Shown: piece by piece, positions 1 to 8,480 of the stretch
How positions within the stretch are numbered: position 1 is the first letter of the stretch
How the letters are laid out: every line of letters begins with the position of its first letter
Assembly: GCA_018365455.1 (NCBI GenBank)
Contig: JAGZJZ010000029.1
Coordinates: 1-64,000 of the forward strand
Direction: 5' to 3'
DNA length: 64,000 nt
Source of the DNA: Clostridiales bacterium
GTDB lineage: Bacteria > Bacillota > Clostridia > Lachnospirales > Lachnospiraceae
Translations under genes and position numbers: made by a program
The notes under the pieces: generated by a model
The model's database searches: none
Told to the model about the DNA's origin: nothing
The model's input: the letters and a program-made list of their open reading frames with translations, nothing else

Positions 1-1
1 C

Positions 2-610
2 AAAATTGCAGTCGAAAATGATGACTGGGTTATGACTTACATAGGTTCAGATTTCCTGGAAGAGGGAAGAAGGGCAATGCGCTGGATTCGGGATAATGTT
101 CCGGCTGTGAAAGACTGTATGAAAATCATGGAACTGCAGGGCAACGAGGGTGCTTCGCCTACCGAAGAGAGAAAGCAGGGATTTGAAGAAGTTCTGAAAG
201 AAAATGAAAAATACAAAATCGTACATTCGGAATATGGAGATTTTACCATAGAAGGTGGAAGAAATATCATTAAAAATTATCTGGCATCTCATGACTGGGA
301 TATTGATATCATCTATGCTCAGAATGATGATATGGCCATAGGGGCGATAGAAGAACTTGAGAAAAATGGAATTGCCCCCGGTGTAGATGTAAAAATTGTA
401 TCCGTAGACGGAACCAGGGAAGCCTTTGAGGCCATGATTGACGGGAAATTAAATTGTGCAGTGGAGTGTAATCCGCTCCTTGGACCGCAGCTTATGAAAG
501 CGATCCAGGATCTTGCAGCAGGTAAGGAATTACCTCTGCGGATCATCACGGAGGAGAAATGGTATGATCAGAGTATGGCGAAAGAATATCTCAGAAGCAG
601 AACATATTAG
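2..610 (+). CDS. Sugar ABC transporter substrate-binding protein, C-terminal part
   Basis: The reading frame is open from the first bases of the window, so this is the C-terminal ~200 residues of a larger protein. It fits the type I periplasmic-binding fold used by ribose/galactose/galactofuranose importers (YtfQ-like). Near residue 100 the NDDMAIGAIEELEKNG stretch is the usual second-lobe sugar-contact loop, followed by VSVDGTREAFEAM and a PLLGPQ turn. Such proteins are lipid-anchored outside the membrane in Firmicutes and deliver sugar to a permease/ATPase pair, which would lie to the left of the window. The family assignment is solid; the sugar specificity is inferred and uncertain. Confidence 0.85.
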   Translation, partial: KIAVENDDWVMTYIGSDFLEEGRRAMRWIRDNVPAVKDCMKIMELQGNEGASPTEERKQGFEEVLKENEKYKIVHSEYGDFTIEGGRNIIKNYLASHDWDIDIIYAQNDDMAIGAIEELEKNGIAPGVDVKIVSVDGTREAFEAMIDGKLNCAVECNPLLGPQLMKAIQDLAAGKELPLRIITEEKWYDQSMAKEYLRSRTY

Positions 611-649
611 AATGCAGCCTGGTTGCTATACCTGCCGTTTTTCCTGAGG

Positions 650-1846
650 TTATGGCATCGGCTGCTGCCGGTATTCCATAACGCAGTTCCTGCCATTCTT
701 TTTGGCCTCATAAAGTGCCTGGTCGGCACGAAAGATAAAACGTTCCATATCGGTTTCTTTCATCGGGGATTCCTGATATAGCCCGATACTGATAGTCATA
801 GGTCTTTTCGGAACTTTGGCGGTATGGTACATACCCTGCTCAACGGCACTTCGGATCAATTCGGCTTTAGTGCCTGCATCCAGGGAGGAATTACCAAAGA
901 GAAAGATCAGGAATTCTTCACCGCCGTATCGGATCAGACAGGCATCTTCATCCTGAATATCCCGTGCAAACAGCTGGGAAATAGCGAATAGACAGTTATC
1001 TCCCGCCTGATGGCCGTATGTATCATTGTATTGTTTGAAAAAATCAATGTCAATCATCATACAAGCAGCATTGTGATGGTCTTCCTGATTTTTACGAAAG
1101 AAATTTTTAACGGTATCTTCCAGATACCTGCGGTTAAATAGCCCGGTAAGTTTGTCTGTGAGAACTTCCTGGTGAAGCTGGGCATTAATATCGTTGATCT
1201 GGTTATACTGCTCAGTTATGATGATCTGGTCATATTCCTTTCGGATCCTGTTTCGGTAAAAGATAGTTGAGATAGCAATTGCCAGTATTGTAGTAAACAA
1301 ACTGTTCATCAGGTTATTAAAGGTCTGGTCTGCGCCGTGGGGATCCGGAAAATAAGGGAGCAGGTAATTGAGCAGAAGAAAGTTGCCACCCATAATCAGA
1401 ATGTTATGCCAGGGTTTTGATATGGTCAGTACAGCTACCGTCAGCATGACGTAGGTAAAGACATTTAGCCCGTTTCCTCCAAGCTGGTCATTTAATGTGA
1501 CTGCTGTACTCCAAAGGCAAAGCAATCCCATATAAAAGTAGTTTATGCGGAAATAAAATCTGTGGTTAAGGGGCTGCCGTTTCACGAGACTCATATTTAT
1601 AATCATAACGGCTAGCGTAATCACAGCCAGAATCACATACATGCTGAAGTAAGCAGTTCTCCTGGGCTTTAGGAAAGGACCTCCCGGACGAAGAGAGATA
1701 GAGAGCATCATAATGACCTGAAAGGAGATGATTAGGCCCTGGAAGGCAATATGGGACCTTTTCATATTTTGAAACAGGCGCTTTTGAATCGGTTCCTCGT
1801 AGGACTTTTCCAACGGAAAGTCCAGATATTTTTTCAATTCTATCAT
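650..1846 (-). CDS. Membrane-bound diguanylate cyclase (GGDEF)
   Basis: This protein of 398 residues should make cyclic di-GMP from two GTP. The N-terminal ~200 residues contain about six hydrophobic segments with little extracellular loop. A short linker follows, then a GGDEF domain beginning at DKLTGLFNRR (231-240) with the active-site loop GGEEF at 308-312. The position where an inhibitory RxxD site would lie, five residues before the loop, does not carry it, so product feedback is probably weak. It is transcribed alone, away from the metallo-hydrolase gene. The signal sensed by the membrane part cannot be read from sequence. Cyclase family certain; activity inferred from the intact loop. 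Confidence 0.9.
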   Translation of the reverse strand: MIELKKYLDFPLEKSYEEPIQKRLFQNMKRSHIAFQGLIISFQVIMMLSISLRPGGPFLKPRRTAYFSMYVILAVITLAVMIINMSLVKRQPLNHRFYFRINYFYMGLLCLWSTAVTLNDQLGGNGLNVFTYVMLTVAVLTISKPWHNILIMGGNFLLLNYLLPYFPDPHGADQTFNNLMNSLFTTILAIAISTIFYRNRIRKEYDQIIITEQYNQINDINAQLHQEVLTDKLTGLFNRRYLEDTVKNFFRKNQEDHHNAACMMIDIDFFKQYNDTYGHQAGDNCLFAISQLFARDIQDEDACLIRYGGEEFLIFLFGNSSLDAGTKAELIRSAVEQGMYHTAKVPKRPMTISIGLYQESPMKETDMERFIFRADQALYEAKKNGRNCVMEYRQQPMP

Positions 1847-1964
1847 ATAAATCCTTCCTCTTATAAAAAAACAATTTATACTTATTATATATAAAATTTA
1901 AGGTTATTTCAAGCAGACCATGCATATAACTTATTAAGATTTTTTAAACAATTCAACAAAGTAT

Positions 1965-1992
1965 TTGCAAAATGTAACATATATGTTATTAT
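1965..1992 (+). promoter_or_regulatory. Promoter with internal 14-bp palindrome, upstream of the metallo-hydrolase gene
   Basis: A -35 TTGCAA (1965-1970) and a -10 TATTAT (1987-1992) are separated by 16 bp. A perfect palindrome, TAACATATATGTTA (1975-1988), fills most of the spacer and touches the -10 box. A protein bound there would block polymerase, so it is a candidate operator. No cognate regulator can be named from sequence. Confidence 0.5.
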
Positions 1993-2059
1993 GCAGTACA
2001 AGAATAGATATGAATATTTGTACTGCAAATGATGGTAAAAGACAAAATGGAGGTTGTAA

Positions 2060-2767
2060 ATGCAGATTAAATGGTTGGGTCAGGCAGGATATGAATTGAA
2101 AGAGGGGAATTGTACGATTTTACTGGATCCTTATTTTTCGGATCTGGTAGAAAAAGAGGAAGGTTTAAAGCGGCTGGTACCGGCACCGGCAGCCTGTAAA
2201 GATGTTAAAGCGGATGTGATTTTGTATACGCATGATCATATTGATCATTTAGATTCTGATCTGGTAAGGGCGATGGACAAGGGTTCCACTATTTTCGCTG
2301 GACCCGGGAGCGGATATGAAATCTTAAAGGCATGTGGTGTACCGGAGAATAACATTCGCTGCATGAAACGTGGAGATCACTTTCAACATGGGGTGTTTGA
2401 CCTGGAAGCAGTCTTTGCGGAGCATACGCCGGATAGCCAGGGGTATGTGCTCCATTATCATGGGCGGGATTACTACTTTACCGGTGACAGCTTATTAACA
2501 CCGGAGGTGGGATATTATGCTGATAAAGAGTTGATTAAAGCAGATGTCATCTTCGTCTGTATCAATGGGAAACTGGGCAACATGTCTGTGGAGGAAGCCA
2601 TTACATTGACAAAGCGGGTACAGGCTGAAACCGGGGTACCCAATCATTACGGCATGTTTGCAGAAAATACGGAGGATCCTCAGAAGTACATAAATGGGAT
2701 GAAGGACAGCAGCTGCCGTACCGTTGTTATGGAAAAGGGCAGAGCTTATAATCTGGAGAAACTATAG
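2060..2767 (+). CDS. Metallo-beta-lactamase-fold hydrolase (UlaG-like)
   Basis: The 235-residue protein has the compact MBL fold of the UlaG/L-ascorbate-6-phosphate lactonase and UPF0173 group. The metal-binding motif HDHIDH is at 58-63. A further histidine lies in AEHTPDSQG, and an aspartate in YFTGDSLL, as expected for a two-metal site. It begins at an ATG preceded by an AGG-type ribosome site, and its stop codon overlaps the end of the convergent AraC gene by a few bases. The substrate is unknown; a phosphorylated sugar lactone or another small ester is possible from the family. It has its own promoter with a palindrome in the spacer. Confidence 0.8.
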   Translation: MQIKWLGQAGYELKEGNCTILLDPYFSDLVEKEEGLKRLVPAPAACKDVKADVILYTHDHIDHLDSDLVRAMDKGSTIFAGPGSGYEILKACGVPENNIRCMKRGDHFQHGVFDLEAVFAEHTPDSQGYVLHYHGRDYYFTGDSLLTPEVGYYADKELIKADVIFVCINGKLGNMSVEEAITLTKRVQAETGVPNHYGMFAENTEDPQKYINGMKDSSCRTVVMEKGRAYNLEKL

Positions 2768-3622
2768 GGCACCGTCCCGGAACTGAGTAGGCGTCATGCC
2801 TTCCTGTTTTTTAAAAGTAATACAAAAACTGTTTTCACTTTGAAACCCGCAGGCGAAGCCGATTTCTTTAACGGAACGGCCAGTGGTGCGCAGATAAAAT
2901 TTAGCCGAGTTGATTCTCATTGCCGTTAAATAGCTGTGAGGGGTCAGCCCGGTTTCTTTTTTAAATTCCCGTATGAAATAGTAGGGGCTTAATGCCGCTT
3001 TTTCAGCGAGTTCCTCTATGGAAATTGATTCCTGATAGTGCTGGCGGATATATGCGGTAGCCAGTTCCACGGGTGATATTCCGGCCGTAGGACGGGGATT
3101 TGCCGGGGTGGATTCCTCAGATATGAGAATGGAAGTAAGCATGTCTGTAATATATTTTGACATTTGGATTTCTTTGCACGCTCGCTCGCAGGAAAAGCTG
3201 TCTAAAATAGCACTTACAGGCAGAAGCGTCTCTGAAAATGCTTCCCTGGAAAGGTGAAAGATGTGGGGGTACTTATTCTGAATTAAGTTAAAGTAATGTC
3301 TAGCGGTCATTCCGTCAAAATGTATCCAGTAAAACTCCCAGGAATTTCTGGCACCATATGCATGGGGCTTATAACAGTCAATCACAGCCAGCTCTCCCGC
3401 ATGAATGTTGTGTGCAGTCCCATCGATTTCGATGTATCCCGTACCCCGGATCACAAGAATCGCGAGGAAGCTGTCGAAACTGCTCCTGCGTACCTGATAG
3501 GTATGATCGCAGTAAAAATGACCGATACATAATGGATATAAAAAACCATTAGCAGCAGTAGACGAAGGAGTATGGAAATAGATTTGAGTTGCCGGCAGCA
3601 GACCGGATGAAATGGCCATCAT
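2762..3622 (-). CDS. AraC-family transcriptional regulator
   Basis: The 286-residue protein has an N-terminal cupin-type ligand domain (about 20-150, with the HAGELAVIDCYKPHAYG stretch). A C-terminal double helix-turn-helix follows (about 185-285), with the signature ELAEKAALSPYYFIREFKKETG and GFACGFQSENSFCITFKKQEGMTP split between the two helices pairs. Such proteins usually activate a nearby catabolic gene when a sugar or related ligand binds the cupin. It is divergent from the uroporphyrinogen-decarboxylase-like gene 345 bp away, its most likely target. The ligand is unknown. Its 3' end overlaps the end of the metallo-hydrolase gene by six bases. Confidence 0.88.
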   Translation of the reverse strand: MMAISSGLLPATQIYFHTPSSTAANGFLYPLCIGHFYCDHTYQVRRSSFDSFLAILVIRGTGYIEIDGTAHNIHAGELAVIDCYKPHAYGARNSWEFYWIHFDGMTARHYFNLIQNKYPHIFHLSREAFSETLLPVSAILDSFSCERACKEIQMSKYITDMLTSILISEESTPANPRPTAGISPVELATAYIRQHYQESISIEELAEKAALSPYYFIREFKKETGLTPHSYLTAMRINSAKFYLRTTGRSVKEIGFACGFQSENSFCITFKKQEGMTPTQFRDGAL

Positions 3623-3703
3623 ATAAATCCTCCAAACACAGGCAGTCGATAAAAATATAATCCCAGTATAAAATACACCCGTAATAAAGTCAAATATAGA
3701 TTG

Positions 3704-3875
3704 TTATTCCCGCGAGCAACGAGCCAAACGGACACGCTGGCGCGTCCATTTGGCGACTGCCGCGAGGGTTGCTGAACGTCCAGTGGACGTTCGTTTAGCA
3801 ACGACCGGGTTGTAAGCGGAGAACAAAAATCCCGTTGCTTGCAGCTGTGGGGTGACTTACCGCAATTTTTTTATA
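3704..3875. repeat. Structured intergenic repeat with two hairpins
   Basis: This fills much of the 345-bp gap between the divergent AraC and UroD-like genes and codes for nothing convincing. It is GC-rich compared with its flanks. Hairpin one is 3723-3754, with arms beginning GCCAAACGGACACG. Hairpin two is 3768-3802, with the perfect inner palindrome GAACGTCCAGTGGACGTTC. The first 20 bases (3704-3723) recur at 46587-46606 with one mismatch, so the head of the element is dispersed. Function unknown; an interspersed palindromic unit is the simplest reading. Confidence 0.55.
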
Positions 3876-3967
3876 TAAAAGGGCAATTCCCTGTAATGCC
3901 AAACTGTAATAATTGAGATATGATAAATGCAGATTAGACAATCAGAAAATTACAGGGGGTTAAACAA

Positions 3968-5239
3968 ATGGAATATAGAATATCCGATAAAGACAGAATG
4001 CTATTAAGGGAACTGGCTAAAAAACAGCTGGAATATGCCAATCAGGAGAGTAACTTACAAAAGATAGAAAAGTGGTACAGGCACAATGCACTTCGGGGAG
4101 ACAGTCCCATGATTCACTTAGAAATGTGGACATTTGCCCAGGAGATCCTGCCCCAAAGGCTGAAATGTGAAGGGGATTTCGCAAGGGAGATTGAAACCAG
4201 TATCTACTGCAATTTTTTAAATCAGGAGTTGTTTGACGATGACAGAGTAACACCGGATTATTTCGGAATGAATTACGACACTTATTTTGAACTGTTTGGC
4301 ATAAATGTTCAGGTTGACCATACTATGTCACAAGACGGACAGGAAAGCCTTGGGCATCATTTTGTGTCCGTAATCGAAGATCTGGAGGATGATTATGAGA
4401 AGCTGAAGCCATCCCGGTTTGGTGTGGATCTGGAGAATTCAGAGAAGAAACGCAAGGCCGTGGAGGAAGCCATTGGTGAAATTATTCCGGTAAGAATGAA
4501 AATGGACTGCTTATACAGTGTACCTACCCAGATGCTGGTTCACTTTATGAGTATGGAAAATATGATGTTCAACATTTATGATTATCCGGAACTTTTTAAA
4601 GAAATGATGAACCGGATTGCAGATGATACTATTTCTTATTACCGATACCTGGAGGAAAAGAAAGTAATACTGCCCACAACTGCATTTGAAGGTGTTGGAC
4701 AGGGAAGCTGGAGTTTTACAAAAGAGCTGCCAGGAGCAGATGAACTTGCCAGACGTCCGTTTACTACCAGAGATGTGTGGGGATTCATGGATTCCCAGGA
4801 AACTGTGGGGATCTCTCCGGAAATGTATGAGGAATTTATTTTCCCCTGCTACCAGAAAATATCACAGCAGTATGGAATGCTCTCTTATGGATGCTGTGAG
4901 CCGGTAGATCCTATCTGGGATAACTGTATCAGTAAACTGGAGAACCTGCGCAAAGTATCTATTTCTCCATGGTGTAATGAAGAATTTATGGGAGAACGCC
5001 TGCGGGGAAGTAATATTATATTCCACCGAAAGCCAAGCCCGAACTTCCTGGGTGTCGGTGCAAACCTGGATGAGGAGGCATTCCGCCAGCATATCCGAAA
5101 GAGCCTGCAGGCAGCCAGAGGATGTGAAATGGAGATTACCCAGAGGGATGTGTATACGATTAATCACGATGAAAAGAAGGCAAGAAGGTATGTGGAGATT
5201 ATCCGCCAGGAGATTGTGGATAACTGGCAGCGCCGCTAA
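3968..5239 (+). CDS. Uroporphyrinogen-decarboxylase-like protein (methyltransferase superfamily)
   Basis: The 423-residue protein belongs to the URO-D/MtaA-like superfamily. That group includes heme-pathway decarboxylases and the methyltransferases that move methyl groups between corrinoid proteins and thiols. The C-terminal half shows the barrel features YGCCEPVDP and a KVSISPWCN strand, whose cysteine and histidine-containing segments suggest a metal site as in methyltransferases rather than true HemE. No corrinoid protein, activase or heme gene lies beside it, so it is an orphan member controlled probably by the divergent AraC regulator. It starts at an ATG behind ACAGGGGG. A Rho-independent terminator follows the stop. 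The substrate is unknown. Confidence 0.7.
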   Translation: MEYRISDKDRMLLRELAKKQLEYANQESNLQKIEKWYRHNALRGDSPMIHLEMWTFAQEILPQRLKCEGDFAREIETSIYCNFLNQELFDDDRVTPDYFGMNYDTYFELFGINVQVDHTMSQDGQESLGHHFVSVIEDLEDDYEKLKPSRFGVDLENSEKKRKAVEEAIGEIIPVRMKMDCLYSVPTQMLVHFMSMENMMFNIYDYPELFKEMMNRIADDTISYYRYLEEKKVILPTTAFEGVGQGSWSFTKELPGADELARRPFTTRDVWGFMDSQETVGISPEMYEEFIFPCYQKISQQYGMLSYGCCEPVDPIWDNCISKLENLRKVSISPWCNEEFMGERLRGSNIIFHRKPSPNFLGVGANLDEEAFRQHIRKSLQAARGCEMEITQRDVYTINHDEKKARRYVEIIRQEIVDNWQRR

Positions 5240-5281
5240 ATGAGCTTGTTGCAACAGAAATAATTGTTCTATAGAATACGC

Positions 5282-5317
5282 AAACTATCCTGTTAAATGA
5301 AACAGGGTAGTTTTTTT
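5282..5317 (+). terminator. Rho-independent terminator after the UroD-like gene
   Basis: A 13-bp stem (AAACTATCCTGTT paired with AACAGGGTAGTTT, one wobble) has a six-base loop and runs into seven T. It insulates the RiPP cluster that begins 120 bp downstream. Confidence 0.85.
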
Positions 5318-5438
5318 ATGGATGAATGACTCCTTCTTGTATTTTAGACAAAAAAATTGGTTTTTTTGACAAATAGAATTCAACAAGAATTTTTTCATGC
5401 TATTATCTCAGCATATCCAATAACTTAACGGAAACGGG

Positions 5439-6551
5439 GTGATCAAAATTAGATTAGACAGAGTTAATGCTTCCAATCGAACACATCTGTATTACTTAGC
5501 TGACCAGGGAGTTTCCCAAAAAGAACGTTATAGTGGACTGGCTCATGTAACGGAACATGCTTGTTTAATTGATGGCGGAAGGTTTGGATTTGATCACTTC
5601 CGCTGGGGCTGTACCTGTCTCAGCCATATGATTTTATATTATGAGACGAAACATGATATGCAGTGGATTAATAAAATCAAACAGCAAATAGGAGATTCTA
5701 CGATTATTTCTCCCCAGAGTGTAGAAATGGCAAAAGCTGAGGTGATGGAAGAGAGCCGTTTGCTAAAATCAAAGACACGTTTAAACGAGAAATTAGTCCG
5801 TTTTGTTACCGAGGGTAGAATTACAGATTTTGCTATGGGAGAACCGTCTGAAATACGAAAGATCCGGTATCAGGATGTACGGGAATATTGGGAATACCTG
5901 AATGGGTGCCATCATTTTTATGAGGTACCGTTTCGGAGCAGACAGGATGTTGAATCTGCTTTTCAGCATATATTACAATCGCATCCGTTAAGTGGGAAAG
6001 ATTTCATTTGTGACTTTGTAAGAAACAAATCCTGCGATGATTACCTGATTTTGAGTCAGGCTGAAACGTGTACACTAAAAATATATTTCCAGATACCGCC
6101 ATTGACAGGCAAGGCGGATTATGTTAAGAAGGCTTTCTTAGAATGTTATTTACAAAGGCTCTTTAACCTGAATCTTCAAATAAACGTTTCCTTTGAAGAT
6201 AAATTTTTCAGTAGGTCTGAGAAGTATGTTCTCATGACAGTTCCCGGAGTTTTAAAGAAAAAAGTGGAGTTTATTCTTTCTGAAATGAGGGTTTGTGTGG
6301 CGGAAAGATCGTGTTTCGCTGATATGCAGTCACAATACTCAGAATTTATGGATAATATTATCCAGGCAATTGCGCAGGAAAATACGCTTGATTCTATTAA
6401 CAAATATCAAAATTGGCTGATTTATCGGAAGCCTTATTTTACTCAAGGGGATATCGTTCCGGTACGTAGTCTTAGCAGAGATATTTTTGTGGTTATAAAA
6501 TATATTTTGAATGAGGGCGTGAAGGTTGTTGTCACCTCATCAGGATCATGA
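5439..6551 (+). CDS. M16-type (insulinase-like) peptidase of the RiPP cluster
   Basis: The 370-residue protein carries the inverted zinc motif HVTEH at 36-40, which is HxxEH as in pitrilysin/insulinase peptidases. A glutamate-rich EVMEES at 101-106 may supply the third ligand. Length fits one M16 half-repeat pair. Paired M16 proteins occur in the subtilosin A cluster (AlbE/AlbF), where they are linked to leader removal. Because the neighbouring exporter lacks a peptidase domain, leader cleavage by this protein is likely. The start is taken as GTG at 5439; an in-frame stop lies just upstream and no ATG fits. It is first in a tight run with the exporter, maturase and precursor genes. The M16 call rests on the motif and context. 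Confidence 0.72.
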   Translation: MIKIRLDRVNASNRTHLYYLADQGVSQKERYSGLAHVTEHACLIDGGRFGFDHFRWGCTCLSHMILYYETKHDMQWINKIKQQIGDSTIISPQSVEMAKAEVMEESRLLKSKTRLNEKLVRFVTEGRITDFAMGEPSEIRKIRYQDVREYWEYLNGCHHFYEVPFRSRQDVESAFQHILQSHPLSGKDFICDFVRNKSCDDYLILSQAETCTLKIYFQIPPLTGKADYVKKAFLECYLQRLFNLNLQINVSFEDKFFSRSEKYVLMTVPGVLKKKVEFILSEMRVCVAERSCFADMQSQYSEFMDNIIQAIAQENTLDSINKYQNWLIYRKPYFTQGDIVPVRSLSRDIFVVIKYILNEGVKVVVTSSGS

Positions 6552-6566
6552 AAAGGCGGGGAATAC

Positions 6567-8480
6567 ATGGAAACAAAAACATCATTAATTGAGAGCATCC
6601 GGCTTTTTCTAATGGGTTGTAAAATTCTTTGGAATGCTTCTCCATTTTACTTTCTTGTGATTATTGCTGTGAGCGCATTGAATGGTTTTGTAAGTCCTTT
6701 TAATGCTATCTTATGGCAGCATGTTTTGGATTTGATTTTGGAAGTAATTCAGAATGGGCAATGGAACACTTTAATTATTGGATTTTTACTGGTTTTTTCG
6801 AGTATGAATTTGCTAACCTTTCTTTTTACAGAATTTTTACAGTATATGAAACAAACTTACAGTGACACGCTTGACTTATACATAACCAGGTCTGTACTGC
6901 AGAAGAGTTCTGCATTTTCTATGAGTACATTTGACAATCCGGAGATTTATAATCATATAAATATGTCTATATCCGAAACAGGTTCGAATTGTTTAACGCT
7001 GCTTGACTGTATGTCCGATACATTAACTTCTGTAATCCAGGTTATCTCATTTATTGTAATTGTTATTAGACTGAACTGGCTGATTGTACCTATATGCATC
7101 ATTTCAGCGTTTCCATTACTCTACCTGTCTTTACGCATGAATGCTTACTGGTATAAAATATTCGCTCAAAGATCGGAGATCAATCGCTTAATTGATTATT
7201 TGAAGATGCTGCTTGTAAAAAATGAGAATATTAAAGAAGTGAAACTCTATAAAATTAATGATAAAATTATCAATTTTATAGGAAGTACATTTACCAGTTT
7301 TTTAAAAAGTGACAAAAAAGCCCGCAAGAAGTTTTTTACAAAAAAGGGCTTAGCGGAGGCACTGGATGAAATAATTTCTATGATTACAAAAATTATAATC
7401 GTAGTGCTCAGCATAAGAGCCGGAAGCAGTTTAGGAACCATTATACTATACTTTAATTCACAAGACAATCTGAAAGCATCTATTATTGCTATATTGGGAC
7501 AGATTTCACTTTTACATAGCAGCCTGCTTTATTTCCAATCGCTTGAGGTCGTTGATCAAACATTCACCAAGACGCAGGAAGGGGAAGGTAAAAGGTTACC
7601 GTTTCATTCAGAGTTCAACTATATTGAATTTAAAGACGTATCATTCAGGTATCCCGGTAGTGAAAAATATGCATTACGTCATATTTCACTGAAAATAGAA
7701 AATGGCAGAACCTATTCCATTGTGGGGTTTAATGGCTCAGGGAAGACTACTTTTATCAAATTATTGTTGAGGCTGTATACGCCAACAGAGGGAGAAATAT
7801 ATATTGATGATACAAATATCAAGGACATTGAAATAGAAAATTATTATTTACAGATTAGTGCCGTATTCCAGGATTTTTTAAAACTTCCATATACCCTCTT
7901 TGAAAACGTAGCGTTAAGGGATAATTTGCATGATATGGAACAGTTTAAAAAGGCTGTAGATATAGCGGACATTAATGGACTCATAGACAGCCTCCCAGAA
8001 AAAGCAAAGACACTTCTTATGAAAGACTGGTCCGGCGGGGTAGACATATCCCAGGGGCAATGGCAGAAAATCGCCATAGCCAGAAGCTGCTACGGTAATT
8101 GTGCAATTTCAATCCTGGATGAGCCATTTTCTTCTATAGATGCAATTTCTGAAACACAAATTATTAACCGGCTTAGCAGTGAACGAAGTGGTAAGCTGAC
8201 TGTTTATGTGACGCATAGGTTTTCCAGCATTTCTCTCGCTGATCAAATAATAGTTATGAAAAATGGCGGTATAGCAGAATTTGGGACACATGATGAGCTG
8301 ATGAAACATAGGGACTTATATTATGAACTGTACATCGCACAGCTTAGAAGATTAAATAAAAGCGAAGCAGACAGAGTTGCTGGTAAAGACTATAAAGAAG
8401 AAATGGAGGAAATACATGATGAACAAAGTGAATGGTCAGGAACAGTTACTAAACCGAAAAAGGGAAAAGGATTTTTCTAG
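6567..8480 (+). CDS. ABC exporter, membrane and ATPase domains fused
   Basis: The 637-residue half-transporter has about six N-terminal membrane segments (20-330) and a complete ATPase domain. It shows Walker A GFNGSGKTT near 387, signature-like ISQGQWQKIAIA near 493, Walker B ISILDEPF near 512 and the H-loop THR near 549. There is no N-terminal C39 peptidase domain, unlike many bacteriocin exporters. It begins 15 bp after the M16 gene, and its last ~65 bases overlap the maturase gene. The likely cargo is the modified peptide from 10006-10203, exported as a homodimer. The signature has Q in place of the second G of LSGGQ, which is tolerated in some exporters. Confidence 0.88.
   Translation: METKTSLIESIRLFLMGCKILWNASPFYFLVIIAVSALNGFVSPFNAILWQHVLDLILEVIQNGQWNTLIIGFLLVFSSMNLLTFLFTEFLQYMKQTYSDTLDLYITRSVLQKSSAFSMSTFDNPEIYNHINMSISETGSNCLTLLDCMSDTLTSVIQVISFIVIVIRLNWLIVPICIISAFPLLYLSLRMNAYWYKIFAQRSEINRLIDYLKMLLVKNENIKEVKLYKINDKIINFIGSTFTSFLKSDKKARKKFFTKKGLAEALDEIISMITKIIIVVLSIRAGSSLGTIILYFNSQDNLKASIIAILGQISLLHSSLLYFQSLEVVDQTFTKTQEGEGKRLPFHSEFNYIEFKDVSFRYPGSEKYALRHISLKIENGRTYSIVGFNGSGKTTFIKLLLRLYTPTEGEIYIDDTNIKDIEIENYYLQISAVFQDFLKLPYTLFENVALRDNLHDMEQFKKAVDIADINGLIDSLPEKAKTLLMKDWSGGVDISQGQWQKIAIARSCYGNCAISILDEPFSSIDAISETQIINRLSSERSGKLTVYVTHRFSSISLADQIIVMKNGGIAEFGTHDELMKHRDLYYELYIAQLRRLNKSEADRVAGKDYKEEMEEIHDEQSEWSGTVTKPKKGKGFF

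Noticed and set aside
3619..3801. Small minus-strand frame upstream of the AraC gene
   Set aside because: It lies in the structured repeat and its translation reflects palindromes, not a protein.
5345..5400. A -35 TTGACA near 5367 before the M16 gene
   Set aside because: The nearest good -10 (TATTAT near 5401) is about 29 bp away, too far for a standard promoter; no confident promoter could be placed.
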